Origin: Metabacillus indicus LMG 22858
GTDB taxonomy: Bacteria > Bacillota > Bacilli > Bacillales > Bacillaceae
Direction of reading: 5' to 3'
DNA: 64,000 bases
NCBI RefSeq assembly: GCF_000708755.2
Contig: NZ_JGVU02000001.1
Location: forward strand, 1-64,000
Shown: in pieces, positions 48,113 to 57,981 of the stretch
Position numbering within the stretch: position 1 is the first letter of the stretch
Layout of the letters: the number at the start of each line of letters is the position of its first letter
The notes under the pieces: model-generated
Databases searched by the model: none
Told to the model about the DNA's origin: nothing
What the model saw: only the letters and a program-made list of their open reading frames with translations
Translations under genes and position numbers: made by a program

Positions 48113-48528
48113 AAATACCCTCTTTTTTCTTTTTATATTACTAAATTACGGGGATGATCAATAGTTTTTTTATATTGAAATATATAAAAAAAATTATTGT
48201 GAGAAAAGTAATACTACTCAGAATATTGTCAGTTTCCCTGCAAAATAGTTTATTAGCTATTGTTGTATATTGTATACATTTTTAATTTTACTTACAATTT
48301 AAAATCTTTACAAAGGCAGTGCTTCTGGCCATTTTTATGTTAAATGAATGAAATATCATGAAGAAATACTGTGGATAATATAGGTATAAAGGACTATTTT
48401 TGCTTTAAAAAAGTCTTAATTTTATTGCATTTGTGTAAATTTTATTAAAAAAATGAATGTACAAAAATTCGAAAGCTTGTATAATAGTGTTTGTAAGAAT
48501 TTTTTAAAAATAAAAGGGAGGGTAATAA
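48113..48528. other. AT-rich intergenic region upstream of oppA
   Basis: About 416 bases without a gene. It is very AT-rich and holds several T and A tracts. A TATAAT (48480-48485) 44 bases before the oppA start is a plausible -10 box; the -35 is weak (TGTACA at 16-base spacing). The DUF3899 gene starts at its left edge. I see no riboswitch or hairpin of note. Confidence 0.6.
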
Positions 48529-50226
48529 ATGAAAAAGTCAAAATTTTCATTGCTTTTAGTCCTTTCGCTTGTACTGAGCGTTTTCTTAACTGCTTGCTAC
48601 GGCGGAGGCGGATCCAGTTCTTCTGATGGAGGAGACAAAGACAAAGACTCTAAAGAAGCAGCTAATGTGCCTCAGGAGCTGAAAGTACTTGAATCTTCTG
48701 AGATTCCATCTATGGACTCAGTTCTTGCAGAAGATACAATCAGTTTATCTCAATTAAACAATACGAATGAAGGTTTATACCGTATTGATGAAAACCAGGA
48801 GCCAATCCCGGGTATGGCTGACGGCGAGCCGGAAGCTAACGAAGACGGCACTGAGTACACAATCAAAATCAAAGAAGACGCTAAATGGTCTAATGGAGAG
48901 CCTGTAACAGCTAACGACTTCGTTTTTGCATGGCAGCGCGCTCTTAACCCTGACACAGGATCTGCTTACGGTCCATACATGATGATGGGTAAAATCAAAA
49001 ATGCTGAAGCATTATATAATGGTAAAGCTAAACCTGAAGATCTTGGAGTTAAAGCTCAAGACGAAAAGACACTTGTTGTGACTCTTGAAAAACCGATTCC
49101 TTTCTTCAAGTCATTAATGGCATTCCCTACGTTCTATCCTCAGAACCAAAAGTATGTTGAAGAGCAAGGCGAAAATTTCGGTAAGAAGTCTGAAAATTTA
49201 GTGTTCAACGGACCATTCGCAATCAATGGATGGGAAGGACCTGCTGATACTGAGTGGACTTTAGAGAAAAACGCTGAGTACTGGGATGCAAAAAATGTAA
49301 GTCTTGAGAAAATTACGTTCAACGTATCTAAAGATCCTCAAGCTGCAGCTAATGCGTTCGAAGCTGGAGAAGCTGATGTAACTCCTAAGCTTTCAACTCC
49401 TGCTGTTATCGCTCAATATGAAGGTGACGACCGTCTTGAAAGATGGCTAGAGCCGACAATCTTCTGGCTTAAATTGAACCAAAAGAACGAAGCTCTTGCT
49501 AACGTGAACATCCGTAAAGCAATTGCAATGGCATTTAATAAAGAAGATTTAACGAACGAAATTTTAAACAACGGTTCTAAACCGGCTAACTATGCTGTAC
49601 CTGCTGAATTTGTTACACACCCTGAAACGGGCGAAGATTTCCGTGAAGTTAACAAGGACCTTCTGACTTACAACCCTGAAGAAGCTAAAAAACTTTGGGA
49701 AAAAGGCTTAGCAGAAATCGGCAAGAAAGAAGTTAAACTTGTGTACCTTGGCGGAGACACTGAAACATCTAAAACAGTTGACTCTTATATGAAAGACCAG
49801 CTTCAAAACACGCTTCCTGGTTTAACTATCGACGTTCAAAGCGTACCATTCAGCGTGCGTCTTGACCGTGACAAAACGATGGATTATGACATCCAGGCTG
49901 CTGGATGGGGTCCTGACTACCTTGACCCGATCTCATTCTCTGATCTATGGATCACAGATGGCGGAAACAACAGAATGGCTTATTCAAACGAAAAATATGA
50001 CAAGCTCTTAAAAGACGCTCAAACAACACTAGCTAACGATCCTGCTAAACGTTTTGCTGCTCTTCAAGAAGCTGAAAAAGTACTATTAGAAGAAGATGCG
50101 GGTATTGCTCCAATGTATCAGCGTGCCTCAAACCTTCTGATCAACAAAAAGGTTGAAGGCTTTACGTACCACCTTGTAGGACCTGAGTACAGCTACAAGT
50201 GGATTAAAATCACAGACGCTGAGTAA
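48529..50226 (+). CDS. oppA: Oligopeptide-binding lipoprotein OppA
   Basis: Extracellular receptor of the Opp oligopeptide importer, which in B. subtilis also takes up the Phr and CSF signalling peptides needed for competence and sporulation. The 565 residues have a signal peptide with lipobox LTAC (C23), a Gly/Ser/Asp linker, and an SBP_bac_5 domain (YTIKIKEDAKWSNGEPVTAN near 111-130, NVNIRKAIAMAFNKEDL near 325). The start follows GGGAGGG. A hairpin after the stop should make it the most abundant product of oppABCDF. Confidence 0.96.
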   Translation: MKKSKFSLLLVLSLVLSVFLTACYGGGGSSSSDGGDKDKDSKEAANVPQELKVLESSEIPSMDSVLAEDTISLSQLNNTNEGLYRIDENQEPIPGMADGEPEANEDGTEYTIKIKEDAKWSNGEPVTANDFVFAWQRALNPDTGSAYGPYMMMGKIKNAEALYNGKAKPEDLGVKAQDEKTLVVTLEKPIPFFKSLMAFPTFYPQNQKYVEEQGENFGKKSENLVFNGPFAINGWEGPADTEWTLEKNAEYWDAKNVSLEKITFNVSKDPQAAANAFEAGEADVTPKLSTPAVIAQYEGDDRLERWLEPTIFWLKLNQKNEALANVNIRKAIAMAFNKEDLTNEILNNGSKPANYAVPAEFVTHPETGEDFREVNKDLLTYNPEEAKKLWEKGLAEIGKKEVKLVYLGGDTETSKTVDSYMKDQLQNTLPGLTIDVQSVPFSVRLDRDKTMDYDIQAAGWGPDYLDPISFSDLWITDGGNNRMAYSNEKYDKLLKDAQTTLANDPAKRFAALQEAEKVLLEEDAGIAPMYQRASNLLINKKVEGFTYHLVGPEYSYKWIKITDAE

Positions 50227-50272
50227 TTTTTAGTTGCAGTTACCAGAAAAATGATTATAATCAAAAAGAATA

Positions 50273-50306
50273 AGAAGAGAGTATATACGATATACTCTCT
50301 TTTTAC
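50273..50306 (+). terminator. Intercistronic hairpin between oppA and oppB
   Basis: AGAGAGTATAT / ATATACTCTCT, a perfect 11-bp stem with an ACG loop and a T run, inside the operon. Confidence 0.8.
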
Positions 50307-50373
50307 CTGCTAAAGAATTGTCGAATTATGTAGATGATTCTGAATTTTTTATATAGTTCCAGGAGGTGCACAC

Positions 50374-51300
50374 ATGGTCAAATATTTAGGGCAACGCATC
50401 ATTTATATGTTAATTACATTAATATTAATTGCCTCTTTCACATTTTTCCTAATGAAACTGATCCCCGGTACTCCATTTAACAGTGCCAAGCTTTCTGACT
50501 CGCAAATTGAGATTATGAAAGAAAAATACGGGCTGGACGAACCTGTACCAGTGCAGTATATCACCTATATGACCAATATTGTAAAAGGTGATTTTGGAGT
50601 ATCTTTCCAATTCGACAACACTCCGGTATCTGAGCTTTTAGCTGCTCGTATCGCCCCTTCTGCAACCCTCGGATTTCAGGCAATGTTTGTGGGAACAATT
50701 TTTGGTATTTTTCTTGGTGTCATTGGAGCTCTCCGCCAGAATACCTGGATTGATTATGGTGCAACATTTTTCGCTGTTATCGGTAAGTCGATCCCGTCGT
50801 TCGTTTTCGCGGGACTGCTTCAATACTATATTGGTGTTAAAGCCGGCTGGCTCCCTGTTGCCTTCTGGCGCGGACCTGAGTACAGCATTCTGCCGACAAT
50901 CGCTCTTGCGATGTTCCCGATTGCGATTGCTGCACGTTTTATGAGAACGGAAATGATCGATGTTTTAAATTCTGACTACATCACGCTTGCTAAAGCAAAA
51001 GGTGCAAGCTACTTTGAAATTGCGTTTAAGCATGCGCTCAGAAACGCGCTGATTCCTGTTGTAACGGTTCTTGGACCGCTTGCAGTAGGTTTGATGACAG
51101 GATCTCTTGTCATTGAAAAGATTTTCTCTGTACCGGGTCTTGGAGAGCAGTTCGTTAAATCGATCACTGTAAATGATTATCCGGTCATCATGGGTACAAC
51201 CTTGCTGTTTGCATTCCTTTTTGTCGTCATCATTCTTGTTGTCGATATCCTTTACGGCATCATTGACCCACGAATTCGTTTAGCGGGAGGTAAAAAATAA
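50374..51300 (+). CDS. oppB: Oligopeptide ABC transporter permease OppB
   Basis: Membrane subunit of the Opp importer, 308 residues with about six helices. OppB-type features: the N-terminal helix GQRIIYMLITLILIASFTF, the LIPGTPF motif, the EAA-type loop with SDYITLAKAKGASYFEIAFK near 205, and the DPRIRL end. The start follows AGGAGGTG. Its stop overlaps the oppC start by one base, so the permeases are coupled. Confidence 0.96.
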   Translation: MVKYLGQRIIYMLITLILIASFTFFLMKLIPGTPFNSAKLSDSQIEIMKEKYGLDEPVPVQYITYMTNIVKGDFGVSFQFDNTPVSELLAARIAPSATLGFQAMFVGTIFGIFLGVIGALRQNTWIDYGATFFAVIGKSIPSFVFAGLLQYYIGVKAGWLPVAFWRGPEYSILPTIALAMFPIAIAARFMRTEMIDVLNSDYITLAKAKGASYFEIAFKHALRNALIPVVTVLGPLAVGLMTGSLVIEKIFSVPGLGEQFVKSITVNDYPVIMGTTLLFAFLFVVIILVVDILYGIIDPRIRLAGGKK

Positions 51301-52322
51301 TGGCAGAAAAAGAAATCAGCAAAGAATTGTTCCAGCCCGCTAAAATTGATTCCTCTAAGAGTGAAGAGATTAACAAACCAAGTTTAAACTACTGGCAGGA
51401 CGCGTGGCTTCGCGTCAAAAAGAATAAAGCTGCAGTAGTAAGCATGATTGTCATTGTATTATTGGCGCTGCTTGCTTTTATCGGGCCTGCTGTCAGCGGA
51501 TATGATTCAGCCCGCCAAAAAGCAACGCACTCCAATCTGCCGCCGCGCATACAGGGACTTGAAAATGTGAGCTGGCTTCCATTCGACGGGACAAGAACCC
51601 TTAACAATGGGGAAGAAGTAAATGTTTATGAACAAAAACAAATTAAAGAGTACTACTGGCTCGGAACAGATAACCTTGGACGCGATCAGTTCACGCGTAT
51701 CTGGAAAGGAACGCAGATTTCTCTTTACATCGCCTTCCTTGCAGCCTTTATTGATATGGTGATAGGAGTTGCCTATGGAGCTATATCAGGCTACTTTGGC
51801 GGCCGCATTGACAATGTCATGCAGCGTATTATTGAAGTGCTGATGGGAATACCGAACCTTGTTGTTGTTATTCTCATGATCCTGATTTTGAAACCTGGTA
51901 TCATCTCAATTACTGTAGCCCTGACCATAACTGGTTGGGTCGGAATGGCGCGGGTTGTGCGTGCGCAGGTTCTGAAACTTAAAAATCAGGAATTCGTTCT
52001 TGCTTCCAGAACGCTTGGTGCAAGTCATTCAAAAATTATCTTTAAGCATTTGATCCCGAACTTAGTCGGTGTCATTATCATCAATACGATGTTCACGATT
52101 CCGAATGCGATCTTCTTTGAAGCATTCCTGAGCTTTATCGGTCTTGGACTTCAGGATCCGCTTGCTTCACTTGGAACACTGATTGATGAAGGATTCAAAT
52201 CGATGAGAGCATTCCCGTATCAAATGATTTATCCTGCGATCGTAATCAGTGTCATTATGGTTGCATTCAATATGATTGCTGACGGACTGCGCGATGCGCT
52301 TGATCCGAAAATGAGAGACTAG
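51300..52322 (+). CDS. oppC: Oligopeptide ABC transporter permease OppC
   Basis: Second permease of the Opp importer, 340 residues. A cytoplasmic head of about 40 residues leads to the first helix (AAVVSMIVIVLLALLAFIGP). An extracytoplasmic insert follows (about 68-115), then LGTDNLGRDQFTRIW, the EAA-type loop with QEFVLASRTLGASH near 235, and the tail [11 protein letters not shown]. The longer loop than in AppC is typical of Bacillus OppC. oppD begins 18 bases later. Confidence 0.96.
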   Translation: MAEKEISKELFQPAKIDSSKSEEINKPSLNYWQDAWLRVKKNKAAVVSMIVIVLLALLAFIGPAVSGYDSARQKATHSNLPPRIQGLENVSWLPFDGTRTLNNGEEVNVYEQKQIKEYYWLGTDNLGRDQFTRIWKGTQISLYIAFLAAFIDMVIGVAYGAISGYFGGRIDNVMQRIIEVLMGIPNLVVVILMILILKPGIISITVALTITGWVGMARVVRAQVLKLKNQEFVLASRTLGASHSKIIFKHLIPNLVGVIIINTMFTIPNAIFFEAFLSFIGLGLQDPLASLGTLIDEGFKSMRAFPYQMIYPAIVISVIMVAFNMIADGLRDALDPKMRD

Positions 52323-52340
52323 AGGGCAGGTGAATAGACG

Positions 52341-53384
52341 ATGGAAAAAATACTTGAAGTAAAAGACTTGCACATCTCCTTCCATACATTCGGAGGAGAA
52401 GTACAGGCAATCCGCGGAGTTGACTTTGACCTGAAAAAAGGAGAGACACTTGCTATTGTTGGTGAATCCGGGTCAGGGAAATCGGTTACGACTAAGTCAA
52501 TCATGCGTCTGCTGCCTGAAAGCAACTCTGAAATTAAAAAAGGCCAGATCCTTTTTAACGGAAAAGATCTTGCTAAACTGAATGACAAACAGATGCAGAA
52601 GATTCGCGGAAAAGACATCTCTATGATTTTCCAGGATCCGATGACCTCTTTGAACCCGACTATGATTGTCGGTAAACAGATTATGGAACCAATTGTAAAA
52701 CACCAGAATATGAGCAAGTCACAGGCAAAAGAAAGAGCGATTGAGCTTCTTCGTCTTGTTGGAATTCCAAAGCCAGAGCTTCGGTTCAAACAATATCCGC
52801 ACCAATTTTCAGGCGGTATGAGACAAAGGGTTGTTATCGCAATTGCTCTTGCCTGCAATCCTAAAGTCTTAATTGCGGACGAGCCGACAACAGCTCTTGA
52901 TGTTACGATTCAGGCGCAAATTCTTGAACTGATGAAGGATCTTCAGAAGAAAATTGATACATCCATTATTTTCATTACGCATGACCTTGGGGTAGTGGCA
53001 AACGTTGCTGACCGGGTTGCTGTCATGTACGGCGGCAAGATAATTGAAATCGGCACGGTCGATGAAATTTTCTACAATCCGCAGCATCCATATACTTGGG
53101 GATTAATCAGTTCGATGCCAAGTCTTGATTCTCAGGATCAGGAGCTTTATGCGATCCCTGGAACGCCTCCGAACTTGCTTAACCCTCCAAAAGGAGATGC
53201 ATTTGCTGCCCGTAATGAATATGCAATGCAGATTGACTTAGAAGAGCAGCCGCCAATGTTTAAAGTGTCTGATACGCATTATGCGGCAACATGGCTGCTT
53301 CACCCGGACGCTCCAAAAGTAGAACCGCCGGCAGCTGTAAAACTGCGCCAGCGCAAATTCCCTGAAATCAAGGAGGGAAATTAA
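52341..53384 (+). CDS. oppD: Oligopeptide ABC transporter ATP-binding protein OppD
   Basis: ATPase of the Opp importer, 347 residues. Walker A GESGSGKS is at 41-48, signature FSGGMRQR, Walker [14 protein letters not shown]-loop THD. The C-terminal domain is the Bacillus OppD type (NPPKGDAFAARNEYAMQID) and lacks the four-cysteine motif seen in AppD. The start follows GCAGGTG. oppF starts three bases after its stop. Confidence 0.96.
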   Translation: MEKILEVKDLHISFHTFGGEVQAIRGVDFDLKKGETLAIVGESGSGKSVTTKSIMRLLPESNSEIKKGQILFNGKDLAKLNDKQMQKIRGKDISMIFQDPMTSLNPTMIVGKQIMEPIVKHQNMSKSQAKERAIELLRLVGIPKPELRFKQYPHQFSGGMRQRVVIAIALACNPKVLIADEPTTALDVTIQAQILELMKDLQKKIDTSIIFITHDLGVVANVADRVAVMYGGKIIEIGTVDEIFYNPQHPYTWGLISSMPSLDSQDQELYAIPGTPPNLLNPPKGDAFAARNEYAMQIDLEEQPPMFKVSDTHYAATWLLHPDAPKVEPPAAVKLRQRKFPEIKEGN

Positions 53385-53387
53385 CAC

Positions 53388-54326
53388 ATGCAAAAAGAAA
53401 AACTTCTTGAAGTGAAAAATCTGAAACAGCACTTTAATGTAGGGAAATCGAATGAAGTGAAAGCTGTTGACGGTATTTCGTTTGACATTTATAAAGGTGA
53501 AACACTTGGACTTGTCGGAGAATCCGGATGCGGAAAATCGACAACGGGCCGTTCAATCATCCGTCTGTATGAAGCAACCGGCGGTGAAGTGAAGTTTGGC
53601 GGTGTCAATGTCCATGGAAAAAAATCAAAAGCGGATCTGAAAATCTTTAACCGTAAAATGCAGATGATATTCCAGGATCCTTATGCCTCACTTAACCCAA
53701 GAATGAAAGTTTCTGACGTTATTGCCGAGGGAATTGATATTCACGGTCTTGCAAAATCAGATAAAGAGCGCATGGAGCGGGTATATGAACTGCTTGAGAC
53801 AGTAGGTTTGAACCGTGAGCATGCGAACCGCTATCCCCATGAGTTCAGCGGAGGGCAGCGCCAGCGTATCGGAATCGCCCGCGCGCTGGCTGTAGATCCT
53901 GACTTCATTATTGCCGACGAGCCGATTTCAGCACTTGATGTTTCGATTCAGGCTCAGGTTGTCAATCTGATGAAAAAGCTTCAGCAGGAAAAAGGTCTTA
54001 CGTACCTGTTCATTGCCCATGACCTTTCCATGGTCAAATACATCAGTGACCGCATTGGTGTTATGTACTTCGGAAAGCTTGTAGAGCTTGCAGATGCTGA
54101 AGAGCTTTACAACAATCCGATTCATCCTTATACACAGGCCCTATTGTCTGCGATTCCGCTTCCGGATCCGGATTATGAGCGCACGCGCATCAGAAAAAAA
54201 TATGATCCTGCCCAGCACCAGTACACGGCAGGAGATGAACCGCAGTTCCGCGAAGTAAAACCAGGACATTTCGTTATGTGTTCAGAAGCGGAATTCAAAC
54301 AATATCAGGCAAAATATACGAACTAA
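53388..54326 (+). CDS. oppF: Oligopeptide ABC transporter ATP-binding protein OppF
   Basis: Second ATPase of the Opp importer, 312 residues. Walker A GESGCGKS is at 44-51, signature FSGGQRQR, Walker B FIIADEPISALD, H-loop AHD. The C-terminal domain keeps only one of the cysteines found in AppF, so an iron-sulfur cluster is not expected. Last gene of oppABCDF, the same order as in B. subtilis. Confidence 0.96.
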   Translation: MQKEKLLEVKNLKQHFNVGKSNEVKAVDGISFDIYKGETLGLVGESGCGKSTTGRSIIRLYEATGGEVKFGGVNVHGKKSKADLKIFNRKMQMIFQDPYASLNPRMKVSDVIAEGIDIHGLAKSDKERMERVYELLETVGLNREHANRYPHEFSGGQRQRIGIARALAVDPDFIIADEPISALDVSIQAQVVNLMKKLQQEKGLTYLFIAHDLSMVKYISDRIGVMYFGKLVELADAEELYNNPIHPYTQALLSAIPLPDPDYERTRIRKKYDPAQHQYTAGDEPQFREVKPGHFVMCSEAEFKQYQAKYTN

Positions 54327-54331
54327 TCGTG

Positions 54332-54368
54332 TTGAAGTGACCTCTTTTAAAGGGGGTCGCTTTTTTTG
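54332..54368 (+). terminator. Terminator of the opp operon
   Basis: AGTGACCTC / GGGGGTCGCT hairpin followed by TTTTTTT. Confidence 0.85.
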
Positions 54369-54499
54369 GGTCCATGGGAAATCGTGTATAAAAATTAGCA
54401 AATCCTGTTGGAATTTGTAAAAATAAGTCTCATTACATGTATGAACCTCCATACATGTCATTTATAATAAGAAGAAACTAGCCAAAGAGGGGTGGTAAC

Positions 54500-55702
54500 A
54501 TGGCTTTTTATAAGAAGGTTTTGCCTGCCGCTTTGCTTGCATTCATACCTGTATTAGCAGGGGGACATCAAGCGCAAGCGGAACCTGTTTTAACCGCATC
54601 CGTTCATGAATCTAAAGAAATTGTTCATCAGCTGAAAGAGCTTCCTGAAGACATGCCCCGTTTTCTGTTTGATTCAGGTCTCGTGTTTCAATACCCTGAT
54701 GCAATCAGAGGGATCTATGTGACAGGCCATTCAGCAGGCGGCAGCAAGTTCAGCCAGCTCATAAACCTGATTGATCAAACCGATTTAAACGCTATGGTTA
54801 TCGATGTAAAAGATGATTTTGGGAATCTGACCTACATGCCTGAAAAAACGTCGCCCTACTACGGGATCAGTAAACAGTACATAAAAGATCCGGTTGCTAT
54901 GCTCGAACAGCTTCAAAAAAAGAACATCTATCCGATTGCAAGAGTCGTTGTATTTAAGGACTCAGTTCTAGCTCAGCAGAAACCTGAATGGTCATTTCAG
55001 GACGGCAGCAGCGTATGGAAAAATGGCAGGGGTGAATCATTTGTTAATCCTTTTATGAAGGAAGTATGGGACTATAATGTAAACATCGCCATTGAGGCAG
55101 CTAAACTAGGATTCCAGGAAATACAGTTTGACTATGTACGTTTTCCGGAAGGATTTGAAAACAAAGATGCAGCCCTTACCTACAGCCAGGGCGAATATGG
55201 CCAGTTAAAGCAGGATAATGTTCAAAAAAGGGTAACAGCGGTTACGGACTTTGTAGCGTATGCAAAGGAAAAATTGAAGCCGTACGGCGTAAAGGTTTCT
55301 GTTGATATCTTCGGATACACAGCAACCCTTCCGGAAGCACCGGGCATCGGTCAGAACTTCTCAAAAATTTCAAGCCATGTAGATGTCATCTCCTCTATGA
55401 TTTATCCGAGCCACTGGACGTCCTATTTCGGCATAGAAAAGCCCGATCTTAAACCATATGAGCTGATTACAGAATATGCAAAGCTTGAAAAGATAAAACT
55501 GGCAGAGCTGAAAAACAGTCCGGTCTCAAGACCATGGCTTCAGGACTTCACCGCCTCTTGGCTTGGCTCCGGCAATTATAAAAAGTACGGAAAAGAAGAT
55601 GTAGAAGCCCAGATCAGGGCACTTCAGGATCAGGGAATCAATGAATATCTCTTATGGAACGCCGGGAACAATTATACAAAGGGCGTTGATTATACTCCGT
55701 AA
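54500..55702 (+). CDS. Secreted putative glycoside hydrolase (DUF4015)
   Basis: A 400-residue exported protein. A signal peptide ends near AQA (A27). The rest is a TIM-barrel-like DUF4015 domain, related to family 13/18-like hydrolases: GIYVTGHSAGG near 74, NAMVIDVKDDFGNLTY near 98, PIARVVVFKD near 148, and the catalytic-looking FQEIQFDYVRFP near 208-219. The tail ends with INEYLLWNAGNNY. Members are thought to act on cell-surface sugars, but no substrate is proven. No lipobox. The start follows AGAGGGGTGG. Single gene. Confidence 0.85.
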   Translation: MAFYKKVLPAALLAFIPVLAGGHQAQAEPVLTASVHESKEIVHQLKELPEDMPRFLFDSGLVFQYPDAIRGIYVTGHSAGGSKFSQLINLIDQTDLNAMVIDVKDDFGNLTYMPEKTSPYYGISKQYIKDPVAMLEQLQKKNIYPIARVVVFKDSVLAQQKPEWSFQDGSSVWKNGRGESFVNPFMKEVWDYNVNIAIEAAKLGFQEIQFDYVRFPEGFENKDAALTYSQGEYGQLKQDNVQKRVTAVTDFVAYAKEKLKPYGVKVSVDIFGYTATLPEAPGIGQNFSKISSHVDVISSMIYPSHWTSYFGIEKPDLKPYELITEYAKLEKIKLAELKNSPVSRPWLQDFTASWLGSGNYKKYGKEDVEAQIRALQDQGINEYLLWNAGNNYTKGVDYTP

Positions 55703-55732
55703 AAAAACCGGCCAGGTAATGGCCGGTTTTAC
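55703..55732. terminator. Bidirectional terminator after the DUF4015 gene
   Basis: AAACCGGCCA / TGGCCGGTTT, a 10-bp perfect stem between convergent genes. Confidence 0.9.
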
Positions 55733-55742
55733 TCGTTTTAAC

Positions 55743-55940
55743 CTATTGTTTCCGTCCGCCGACTTTTCTCCAGCCAGCCTGTGTTTTCAGGGTGTGATCC
55801 ACGTTTTCATTCTTCTTTTTGCCGGCAAAGATGGTTTCTCCAATTCCGTTTGCCATGACTCCCATAAAGGCGGTAATTCCGATAACGAGTGCTGCCACAA
55901 TCAGAAAATCCATTGCATATTCAGCCAAATCCATCACCAT
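55743..55940 (-). CDS. Unrecognised small membrane protein
   Basis: About 65 residues, with one long hydrophobic helix (MDFLIVAALVIGITAFMGVM) and a basic cytoplasmic tail (AGKKKNENVDHTLKTQAGWRK). I do not recognise the family. The start is uncertain: MVMDLAEY (55940 or 55934) follows a GGGATGG stretch, while the frame continues to 55982. It ends at the shared terminator. The helix and tail suggest a small regulator or subunit, but there is no evidence for which. Confidence 0.6.
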   Translation of the reverse strand: MVMDLAEYAMDFLIVAALVIGITAFMGVMANGIGETIFAGKKKNENVDHTLKTQAGWRKVGGRKQ

Positions 55941-56047
55941 CCCATTATTTACTATATTTTTATAGTAGCTCATGTTTAACACTAAGGAAAGAGGGTATAT
56001 CTAATTTAGAGAGAAACGAACGTTAATGAACAGCAAGGAGCGGGTCA

Positions 56048-56626
56048 ATGAACTGGTATGAGAAGCTTAATCAATACTTTCCTGTTGAGGAAATGAAATC
56101 AAAAGAACATATGGAAACTCTTCTGAAAGAGCGGGGTGATATTTACCATAAAGATGAAGGAGAACATCACGTTCTCATGTATGCCGAGCTTGATGATTTT
56201 ATCTTCATTGATTACTTATTTGTTGCCAAGACAGCAAGAGGCCAGGGACTTGGCCATAAGCTGATTGCCAAACTGAAAGAACTTGGAAAACCAATACTTT
56301 TAGAGGTGGAACCTGTGGATGAAGATGTACTTGATACAGGCAAGCGGCTGAAATTTTACCAGAGAGAAGGCTTTCAGCATGCAAAAGCGATTGGATACAG
56401 AAGAAAATCCCTCGCCACGAATGAAGTCAATCCAATGGAAATTCTGTACTGGTCACCTGATGATGCAACCGAAGAGAAAATCTATGAAGCGATGAAAAAG
56501 ACGTATTTGCTTATTCATACTTACAAAGATAAAGAATTCTACGGGAAAAAATATCAGGATGTTCAGGATGTCCTGTCGATTAACGACCGTGATGATTCAA
56601 AAGACATTTTTGAAGATCTGAATTAA
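56048..56626 (+). CDS. yjbC: GNAT-family N-acetyltransferase (YjbC)
   Basis: A 192-residue protein. The N-terminal two thirds are a GNAT fold; the acetyl-CoA loop is KTARGQGLGHKLI near 77-89 and the following strand is PILLEVEPVD near 98. The C-terminal part (about 140-192) is an acidic helical tail. In B. subtilis yjbC lies just before spx and is stress-induced; the substrate is unknown. The start follows AAGGAG. It is followed by about 260 bases before spx, which hold spx promoter elements. Confidence 0.9.
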   Translation: MNWYEKLNQYFPVEEMKSKEHMETLLKERGDIYHKDEGEHHVLMYAELDDFIFIDYLFVAKTARGQGLGHKLIAKLKELGKPILLEVEPVDEDVLDTGKRLKFYQREGFQHAKAIGYRRKSLATNEVNPMEILYWSPDDATEEKIYEAMKKTYLLIHTYKDKEFYGKKYQDVQDVLSINDRDDSKDIFEDLN

Positions 56627-56886
56627 TTGAGAATCCGGCTGTCCACTTGCGAATGACAAAACCTGCAGAACGCAGGAATTGGCGAGTGTAAAGAGAGTTT
56701 TACCGTCACTTTACGGAATTGTAACTGTTTTGTCAAACATTTGTATTTAAAAAGTGTATACTTACTTACTTTTCTATAGTATAATCCTTTATAGATATTA
56801 CTTATTTAAAGTAATTTCAATCTAAATACAATTCATTTTACTTATATAGCAGTATGCTCATTTACACATAAAGGAGTGAAAGGTTT

Positions 56887-57282
56887 ATGGTAACGTTATA
56901 TACATCACCAAGCTGTACTTCTTGTCGTAAAGCTAAAGCATGGTTGGAAGAACATGAAATTCCTTATACAGAGCGCAACATTTTCTCAGAGCCTTTGTCA
57001 GTAGACGAAATCAAAGAAATTCTGCGCATGACAGAGGATGGAACGGACGAAATCATTTCAACGCGCTCTAAGATTTTCCAGAAATTGAACGTGAACGTTG
57101 AAACGATGCCTCTTCAAGATCTGTATGATTTGATCCAGGAGCATCCGGGACTTTTGAGACGCCCGATCATTATTGATGAAAAGCGTCTGCAGGTCGGATA
57201 CAACGAAGATGAAATCAGACGATTCCTTCCAAGAAAAGTACGCACATACCAGCTGCGTGAAGCACAGCGTTTAGTTAATTAA
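56887..57282 (+). CDS. spx: Global redox/stress regulator Spx
   Basis: Binds the RNA polymerase alpha C-terminal domain and redirects transcription under disulfide stress. The 131 residues have the redox switch C10-T-S-C13 ([11 protein letters not shown]) at the start of an ArsC-like fold, and the conserved [20 protein letters not shown] segment. The start follows AAAGGAGTG. ClpXP degrades Spx in B. subtilis. The upstream region (56640-56880) contains TATACT and TATAAT boxes that fit several promoters, as known for spx. Confidence 0.96.
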   Translation: MVTLYTSPSCTSCRKAKAWLEEHEIPYTERNIFSEPLSVDEIKEILRMTEDGTDEIISTRSKIFQKLNVNVETMPLQDLYDLIQEHPGLLRRPIIIDEKRLQVGYNEDEIRRFLPRKVRTYQLREAQRLVN

Positions 57283-57286
57283 CTGA

Positions 57287-57327
57287 CAGAAAACCTTCCT
57301 TATCATTTAAGGAAGGTTTTCTTTTTT
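57287..57327. terminator. Bidirectional terminator between spx and yjbE
   Basis: GAAAACCTTCCTTA / TAAGGAAGGTTTTC, a 14-bp stem between convergent genes, followed by TTTTTTTT. Confidence 0.9.
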
Positions 57328-57981
57328 TTCCATGCGCTGATAGATAAAGCCCGCTGCTGTCAGGAAGAGAATCAGCAAGTACGGAAGCAGCGTACCCATG
57401 CTTGGGTGGGTATGGAAGATTGGAGCAAGCTTATGCTCATGAATAATCATTTTGCCGGCCGTATAGGCAAGCATGCCTCCCCCGATGTAGACGAGAGCGG
57501 GATATTTGTCCAAAAGCTTTAAAATCAAATTGCTTCCCCAGATCATAATAGGAATGGAGATTAAGAGCCCGATGACGACCAGTACCGTTTTTCCCCCTGC
57601 AGCACCTGCAACGGCAATGACATTGTCCATGCCCATCAGCATATCCGCCGCCACAATCGTCTGTACAGCTTTTCTCAGAGACTGGTGGCTTTTAATTTCT
57701 CCTTCCTTTTCTTCTGACCCGACAATAAGATGATAGGCGATGTAGAGAAGAAGAATCCCGCCGATCAGCTGTACGAATGGAATCTGAAACAAATAGACCG
57801 CGACTGTTGTAAGCAGAATCCGGACGACAATGGCAAAAACCGTCCCGAGCACCACAGCTTTTTTCCTCTGCTTTGGCGGAAGGTTGCGGCTGGCCATTGC
57901 AATGACAATCGCATTGTCCCCGCCGAGCAGAAGATCAATGCCGATAATCATAACTAAAGACATGAGAAATTCCTGTTCCAT
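57307..57981 (-). CDS. yjbE: TerC-family membrane protein
   Basis: A 224-residue integral membrane protein with about seven helices. The TerC signature is clear: LGGDNAIVIAMASRNLPPKQR near 20-40 and, in the second half, ADMLMGMDNVIAVAGAA near 112-128. Acidic residues within the helices (D22, D118) are typical metal-binding positions. B. subtilis TerC proteins YceF and YkoY, with this one related, have been linked to manganese export during protein secretion. The start follows GAGGTAC. Confidence 0.92.
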   Translation of the reverse strand: MEQEFLMSLVMIIGIDLLLGGDNAIVIAMASRNLPPKQRKKAVVLGTVFAIVVRILLTTVAVYLFQIPFVQLIGGILLLYIAYHLIVGSEEKEGEIKSHQSLRKAVQTIVAADMLMGMDNVIAVAGAAGGKTVLVVIGLLISIPIMIWGSNLILKLLDKYPALVYIGGGMLAYTAGKMIIHEHKLAPIFHTHPSMGTLLPYLLILFLTAAGFIYQRMEKKENLP